From the NCBI GenBank assembly GCA_022576105.1, contig JACZRM010000011.1:1-17203 (forward strand): DNA of 17,203 bases. Direction: 5' to 3'. The number at the start of each line of letters is the position of its first letter. Position 1 is the first letter of the stretch. Source of the DNA: Chloroflexota bacterium (GTDB lineage: Bacteria; Chloroflexota; Dehalococcoidia; UBA3495). Made by a program: the position numbers and the translations under genes. A model generated the notes under the pieces. It saw only the letters and a program-made list of their open reading frames with translations. It was not told the DNA's origin and made no database searches. This document shows positions 13,513 to 17,203 of this stretch, one piece after another.

Positions 13513-13845
13513 TTGCCACGTTATGATTACCAGTGTAATAGCTGCAGGCAGGAGTTTGAGCTAACTCAGACATTTAAGGAGGCCGGTAAAGGGACCTGCC
13601 CGGATTGCTCTGGGGAGGGCCAGCGAGTTTACCACGCTGTGCCGGTAATTTATAAGGGTTCTGGATTTTACACTACCGATTATGGACGTCCCAAGACACC
13701 GGCGGATAATAATAAAGAAAGCACCGAAAGCAAGCCTTCGTCTGATGACAAGTCGTCCAAATCATCCGAGACCAACTCGGAAACCAAGAGCGAGTCCGCC
13801 GCTTCTTCCAGCACCAGTTCCAGCACCAGCGAATCTACGACCTAA
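13513..13845 (+). CDS. FmdB-family zinc ribbon protein
   Basis: 110 residues starting at a TTG six bases after a perfect AGGAGG (13501-13506). The N-terminal MPRYDYQCNSCRQEFE and the second knuckle CPDC give the CxxC...CxxC zinc ribbon (C8, C11, C29, C32), followed by VYHAVPVIYKGSGFYTTDY, both standard for the FmdB/CxxC_CXXC_SSSS family. After about residue 57 the chain is almost entirely Ser, Thr, Lys, Glu and Asp, the disordered Ser-rich tail that gives the family its name. The molecular role is unknown; members were first noted as putative regulators of formamidase/amidase genes. It shares a promoter with dtd, 45 bases downstream. Confidence 0.88.
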   Translation: MPRYDYQCNSCRQEFELTQTFKEAGKGTCPDCSGEGQRVYHAVPVIYKGSGFYTTDYGRPKTPADNNKESTESKPSSDDKSSKSSETNSETKSESAASSSTSSSTSESTT

Positions 13846-13890
13846 GCCAGTCAGCATTTTCCGGGCAGGTTTATCTAGTGGGGCAAACGC

Positions 13891-14352
13891 TTGCGAGCTT
13901 TGATCCAGCGGGTCACCAGCGCCTCGGTAAGCATTGAGGGCGAGACGGTTGGCAGCATTGGTCCGGGGCTGCTGGTCTTGCTGGGTGTTGCCAACGGTGA
14001 TACCGAGGATGATGCTAAATACCTGGTGGAAAAGGTCGCCAATCTCAGGATTTTTGCCGACCTAACGAACCGCTTTAATCGCTCGGCCCGGGACACCGGA
14101 GCCGAGCTTCTCATTGTCAGTCAATTTACCCTATATGCCGACACTCGCAAGGGTCGCCGTCCCGATTTTAATCAGGCCGCGTCCGCCACGGAAGCCCAGA
14201 GGCTCTACGAACACGCCGTCGACTTGTTTCGTAGGACCGGACTGAAGGTTGAGACCGGCCAGTTTCAGGCATACATGCAAGTCAACCTGTGGAACGACGG
14301 CCCAGTCACCCTGATGCTGGACAGCGCCGACCGAAACCGCCCGCGCCATTAA
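13891..14352 (+). CDS. dtd: D-aminoacyl-tRNA deacylase
   Basis: 153 residues, about the normal length for Dtd. The start is a TTG with AGTGGGG seven bases upstream. MRALIQRVTSASVSIEG aligns with the family N-terminus. The two signature motifs are intact: SQFTLYAD (77-84) and NDGPVT (135-140), whose Gly137-Pro138 is the cross-subunit Gly-cisPro that discriminates against L-amino acids. The enzyme hydrolyses D-aminoacyl-tRNA (and Gly-tRNAAla) to free tRNA in the cytoplasm and acts as a homodimer. It follows fmdB in the same direction and presumably in the same transcript. The stop lies two bases from the stop of the convergent DinB gene, so transcripts must overlap at their 3' ends. Confidence 0.95.
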   Translation: MRALIQRVTSASVSIEGETVGSIGPGLLVLLGVANGDTEDDAKYLVEKVANLRIFADLTNRFNRSARDTGAELLIVSQFTLYADTRKGRRPDFNQAASATEAQRLYEHAVDLFRRTGLKVETGQFQAYMQVNLWNDGPVTLMLDSADRNRPRH

Positions 14353-14354
14353 AT

Positions 14355-14882
14355 CTAGCGATGCCAGCCCATGCCCCGGAAAAACCCCCGCAGGTAGGCG
14401 ATCTGTCCACCATGAGCCACCGCGTCCCAGGTCATCTGCCCCAGCGCAGCCGCCACGGAACGAGGCTCGGCGACCGGAGGAATGACCTTGGTCACCTCTA
14501 GCTCCGCAGCCGACAAGGAGGACATAAACTGCTGGGCGGCAGACTTTACCGCTTGATAGTATCCAACCTGCACGTCTTTAGACGGGGCTTTCCAGGCTGA
14601 CACCTGAGCGGCGGTCCAACCCACGCCACGGTCTTCCGGGTCGGCGGCCATGCCAAACTTCTGATGCCAACCGTCCTTGATCCACAGCTGCGGCTCATCA
14701 CGCAACCGGGTGTGAACAAAGGTATCCACCACCCGATTCATGTGCCACATAATCCACCCCGCCGGATTACACTGATCGGCCGGCTGTTTGGCCAGCAACT
14801 CTTCGTCCAGACCCTCCAGGGCCAGGTCAATCATTTCCCAATTACGCTGGTGTGCGGTTAAAAGTCCATCGGCTGCGGCCAT
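14355..14882 (-). CDS. DinB-family four-helix-bundle protein
   Basis: 175 residues from the ATG at 14882-14880, with GGAGGG seven bases upstream. The length and helix pattern fit the DinB/YfiT-like putative metalloenzyme family, which in part uses bacillithiol or mycothiol. Candidate metal ligands are His47 in GWIMWHMNRVVD and His157 in WDAVAHGGQIAYLRG. The position four residues earlier, often His, is Asp153, giving an H/D/H triad. HGGQIAYLRG is the typical last-helix motif. DinB members catalyse thiol-dependent transferase or isomerase steps, and most remain uncharacterised. It is a single-gene unit facing dtd tail to tail, with no spacer for a separate terminator. Confidence 0.82.
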   Translation of the reverse strand: MAAADGLLTAHQRNWEMIDLALEGLDEELLAKQPADQCNPAGWIMWHMNRVVDTFVHTRLRDEPQLWIKDGWHQKFGMAADPEDRGVGWTAAQVSAWKAPSKDVQVGYYQAVKSAAQQFMSSLSAAELEVTKVIPPVAEPRSVAAALGQMTWDAVAHGGQIAYLRGFFRGMGWHR

Positions 14883-15006
14883 ACCAAACCCTCCACTAAT
14901 CTTGGTTGATATTCTCCCTCTTTATCTCCCGCCTTGGGGCCTTACCCCAAAATCGGGTTTAGGTCTTCACTTCTGGAATAATCTTGGGACGCCCTGCGAC
15001 CGGCCT

Positions 15007-15069
15007 GTCCTGAGCTCCGATTTCATCGAGAGTCTCGACAAAGTCGGACTTGCCGAAGTGGCTCAGGAC
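15007..15069. repeat. Nested inverted repeat (GTCCTGAGC...GCTCAGGAC with internal hairpin)
   Basis: Outer arms GTCCTGAGC (15007-15015) and GCTCAGGAC (15061-15069) are perfect 9-bp inverse copies. Inside, 15017-15047 folds into a second hairpin: CCGATTT against AAGTCGG (one G-T pair), a 2x2 mismatch, then TCGAGA and TCTCGA around one base. The outer arm shares CTCAGGAC with the repeats at 10106-10148, which points to one related family. Confidence 0.7.
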
Positions 15070-15120
15070 TAACGGGCGGGGGCACACCATGAGAACAAAG
15101 GAACTTGGCCTGTAGCTGGA

Positions 15121-15149
15121 TTTACACTGATTCACACCGTTGGTATAAT
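15121..15149 (+). promoter_or_regulatory. Promoter for the SMP-30-like gene
   Basis: TTTACA (15121-15126), a 17-base spacer and a perfect TATAAT (15144-15149) with an extended TGG in front. This is the best sigma-70-type promoter in the window. Transcription would start near 15156, with a leader of about 30 bases and AGGAG at 15171-15175. Confidence 0.7.
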
Positions 15150-15185
15150 CCCGCCAGTTGAAACATTGTCAGGAGAAGTCCAACC

Positions 15186-16088
15186 ATGCCCGATGATCTG
15201 TCTGAAATACTAGAATCTCTCCAGCCGGAGTTGCTGGATGGCGCCCAAGACCGCACCGAAGGCCCGCTGTGGCACCCGGATGGCTATCTGACCTTCGTTG
15301 ACATTCAGCGCCACCATTTGCTGCGCTGGGATCCAAGCGCCAGAACCACCTCGGTAATTCGGGAGGATACCGGCGAGGGCAACGGCTGCACTCTGGACCG
15401 CCAGGGAAATCTGCTGATGTGCCAGGGCGGCGATCATCGCTGCGTTACCCGCATGGATGCCGCCGGCAACGTGACGACCATCGCCGACCGGTGGCAGGGC
15501 AAGCGGTTCCACAAGCCCAACGATGTCATATGCCGCTCCGACGGCAGCATTTACTTCACCGACCCGTCTCTGCGCATCGCCCCGGAGCTGCGAGAGCTGG
15601 ACTTCGCCGGCGTATACCGCATCGACCCGCAAGGTCAGCTGCACCTGGCCACCGATCAGTGTGTCTATCCCAACGGGCTGGCGCTATCACCCGACGAGTC
15701 CATCTTGTACGTCGCCATCAGCCGGGCCGAGGAGGCCGACTTTGAACGCGAAGCCAAGGGCGAGTTCTGTCCCAACCGGAGGCTGCTGGCCTTCGACGTT
15801 GCGCCAGATGGTACGCTGAGCGACCATCGGGTATTTATCGACATGTCATCGGCGGAGGGAGGAGTCCCCGACGGCATGAAAGTGGACACCAAGGGCCGGA
15901 TATTTGCCACCGGTTCCGGCGGCGTCTGGGTCATCTCTCCCGAGGGCGAGAAGCTGGGCGTTATCCGCGTGCCGGAAGTCCTCCGCAACGTAGCATTTGG
16001 CGGGCCAGACTTCCGCACCCTGTTCATCACTGCCGGGGCGTCTCTGTATAGCCTGCGGGTCAAGGAGCCAGGGATTGGGGCGTTTTAA
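15186..16088 (+). CDS. SMP-30/gluconolactonase/LRE-family beta-propeller hydrolase
   Basis: 300 residues, matching the six-bladed SMP-30 family. The four metal-site segments are in order: TEGPLWHPDG (E25), HKPNDVICRSDGSIYFTDP (N112), YPNGLALSPDES (N163) and GVPDGMKVDTKG (D229). These are the Glu/Asn/Asn/Asp set that holds the divalent cation in gluconolactonase and SMP-30. Such enzymes open sugar lactones or related esters in the cytoplasm. No signal peptide is seen. AGGAG lies ten bases before the ATG. The strong promoter just upstream suggests good expression from a single-gene transcript. Sugar-acid pathway genes are absent nearby, so the natural lactone is unknown. It is unrelated in sequence detail to the NHL propellers that flank it. 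Confidence 0.9.
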   Translation: MPDDLSEILESLQPELLDGAQDRTEGPLWHPDGYLTFVDIQRHHLLRWDPSARTTSVIREDTGEGNGCTLDRQGNLLMCQGGDHRCVTRMDAAGNVTTIADRWQGKRFHKPNDVICRSDGSIYFTDPSLRIAPELRELDFAGVYRIDPQGQLHLATDQCVYPNGLALSPDESILYVAISRAEEADFEREAKGEFCPNRRLLAFDVAPDGTLSDHRVFIDMSSAEGGVPDGMKVDTKGRIFATGSGGVWVISPEGEKLGVIRVPEVLRNVAFGGPDFRTLFITAGASLYSLRVKEPGIGAF

Positions 16089-16150
16089 GGATAACCATAA
16101 CTATGCTGCCTTAGAGTCGCAATGGTATTCGGATTGACCGCGTTACCGGC

Positions 16151-16232
16151 CGTTGATTGAGTAGCTGGAGGCGTATCGAAATCAAGGCTTTTTTGGTCTC
16201 GATACGTCGCGACGCTTCTACTCGACCAACGC
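16151..16232. repeat. Imperfect inverted repeat, same family as 5104-5248
   Basis: The left arm (16151-16183) begins CGTTGATTGAGTAG and contains GGCGTATCGAAATC. The right arm (16195-16232) is its approximate inverse, GGTCTCGATACG...CTACTCGACCAACGC. The loop carries a run of six T residues. The element could fold as a long hairpin and might terminate the SMP-30 transcript, but its recurrence elsewhere argues for a dispersed repeat. Confidence 0.75.
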
Positions 16233-16277
16233 AATGTTGAAAACGAAAAGATCATGGCGGAGTACACGAGGGTTCAA

Positions 16278-16306
16278 TTGACCCAGACCCCTTTTACTGC
16301 AATAAT
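16278..16306 (+). promoter_or_regulatory. Promoter for the second NHL gene
   Basis: TTGACC (16278-16283), a 17-base spacer and AATAAT (16301-16306), each matching consensus at five of six positions. Transcription would start near 16313, about 23 bases before the TTG start codon. Confidence 0.55.
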
Positions 16307-16335
16307 CCCACCAGCCTAGCTAGGAGGAATGAACT

Positions 16336-17203
16336 TTGACTACTACTACGACTGTAGGCAGCGGCAAATATACCTACGAGATGGATACCGACTGGGCCAA
16401 ACTGCCTGAGGGCCAGGCGATGCCGGCGGCGGCGGTGTACGGAGACTCCCAGGACCGGGTGTATTGCTTCAACCGCAACCTGGACCATCCGGTGGCGATT
16501 TTCGACCGGGAAGGCAACTTCATCAAGTCTTGGGGAGGGGGAATTTTCGCCTTTCCCCACGCCATTATCCTGGACCCAGACGATAACGTCTGGCTGGTGG
16601 AGCGCAACCACGGCCTGATTATGAAGTTCACCAAAGATGGCGAGCTGCTCCAGACCATCGGAGAGAAAGGCTACCGTTCGGAAACCGGCGCCGACAACAC
16701 CGACTTCGGTTCCAACGGCTGGAAACTGGTGACCCGCGCCGGTGAACCCTTCAACCTGCCGGCGGGTATCGCGCTGAACGACGCTGGAGAGATATTCATC
16801 GCCGACGGTTACGCCAACGCCCGGGTACACAAGTTTGCCAAGAATGGTTCATTGATCAAGTCTTGGGGAGGCCCGGGTTCCGGCCCCGGCCAGTTCAACC
16901 TGCCTCACGGGTGCTGGATCGACAAGAAGGGGCGTTTGTTCATCGCCGACCGGGAGAACGACCGGGTGCAGGTCTTCGATCAAGAAGGCGCGCATCTGGC
17001 CGACTGGCCCAGCAAGCTGATTGGCCCGGCGGTGATCTTCGTCGATGATGACGACATCGTCTATGTGGCCGAACACAACGGCGGCCTGATCAGCATTCTG
17101 ACCCTGGAGGGCGAGCGGCTGGCCCAGTGGGGTTCGATGACGCACCGCTCTTGCCACGGCCTCTGGGTCGACTCGCACAAAGACATCTACGTGGTGGAGC
17201 CTT
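16336..17203 (+). CDS. NHL-repeat beta-propeller protein, partial (right edge)
   Basis: 289 complete codons are open to the window edge. The start is a TTG at 16336 with AGGAGG (16322-16327) eight bases upstream; no nearby in-frame ATG fits better. Blades are evident: DRVYCFNRNLDHPVAIFDREG, DNVWLVERNHGLIMKFTKDG, GEIFIADGYANARVHKFAKNG and GRLFIADRENDRVQVFDQEG. FAFPHAIIL, FNLPAGIAL, FNLPHGCWI and a final CHGLWVDSHKDIYVVEP sit between them. The protein matches the NHL protein encoded at 10227-11102 across its whole length, including the N-terminal DWAKLPE versus DWGQLPE, so they are paralogues. The family resembles the lyase domain of peptidylglycine amidating enzyme; the bacterial substrate is unknown. 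By comparison with the paralogue, only the last few residues are missing. Confidence 0.8.
   Translation, partial: MTTTTTVGSGKYTYEMDTDWAKLPEGQAMPAAAVYGDSQDRVYCFNRNLDHPVAIFDREGNFIKSWGGGIFAFPHAIILDPDDNVWLVERNHGLIMKFTKDGELLQTIGEKGYRSETGADNTDFGSNGWKLVTRAGEPFNLPAGIALNDAGEIFIADGYANARVHKFAKNGSLIKSWGGPGSGPGQFNLPHGCWIDKKGRLFIADRENDRVQVFDQEGAHLADWPSKLIGPAVIFVDDDDIVYVAEHNGGLISILTLEGERLAQWGSMTHRSCHGLWVDSHKDIYVVEP

Larger units (their letters stand above)
14883..15185. other. Divergent intergenic region between the DinB and SMP-30 genes
   Basis: About 300 bases without a protein gene. It contains the nested hairpin repeat at 15007-15069 and a near-consensus promoter at 15121-15149, both listed separately. 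The DinB promoter must lie in the left part, but I see no clear consensus for it. Confidence 0.5.

Noticed and set aside
16268..16285. Possible tRNA T-arm (GGGTTCAATTGACCC)
   Set aside because: No cloverleaf can be built around it, and it overlaps a good -35 element for the downstream gene.

Overview
The window is about 17.2 kb of moderately GC-rich bacterial chromosome. Its genes are compact, with strong AGGAGG-type ribosome binding sites, an unusually high share of TTG starts, and intergenic stem-loop repeats of several families. The content is NHL and SMP-30 beta-propellers, an SsuD-like flavin monooxygenase, a metallo-beta-lactamase-fold hydrolase, an alpha/beta hydrolase, a DinB protein, and CDF and CtaG metal-related proteins. 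This fits an environmental Chloroflexota genome of the Dehalococcoidia/SAR202 type. That placement is an inference from gene content and repeat style, not a demonstrated taxonomy.

Layout. 1-338 (-): N-terminal part of a glutathione S-transferase running off the left edge. 339-837: gene-free leader with a 48-bp tandem repeat. 838-2490: ABC exporter half-transporter whose ATPase domain stops after the Q-loop and continues in frame into an EthD-like dimeric alpha/beta-barrel domain. 2531-5070: apparent operon of a CDF zinc/cobalt efflux protein, a possible 29-residue coupled ORF, an exported YtkA/FixH-like protein and the CtaG copper/oxidase assembly membrane protein. 5356-6462: SsuD-like monooxygenase. 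6737-6922: ribosomal protein bS21. 7015-7875 (-): MBL-fold hydrolase. 8043-9953: ABC-F translation factor. 10227-11102 (-): NHL propeller, divergent from an AT-richer DUF3800 gene at 11252-12016. 12168-13019/13022 (-): alpha/beta hydrolase. 13513-14352: fmdB-dtd pair. 14355-14882 (-): DinB protein. 15186-16088: SMP-30/gluconolactonase-like protein. 16336-17203: a second NHL propeller, a paralogue of the one at 10227, cut by the right edge.

How genes relate. The clearest functional unit is the CDF/YtkA-like/CtaG cluster (metal efflux plus metal delivery to a respiratory oxidase). bS21, ABC-F and Dtd are translation-related but separately transcribed. The hydrolases, monooxygenase and propellers are single-gene units with their own promoters, as in organisms with large catabolic repertoires.

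Most notable: the truncated ABC-EthD fusion, the identical divergent extended -10 elements in a perfect 10-bp inverted repeat before the DUF3800 gene, the two-sided coupled 29-codon ORF, and at least three families of intergenic hairpin repeats. I did not find a convincing new multi-gene system (no CRISPR, integrase, transposase or toxin-antitoxin pair).
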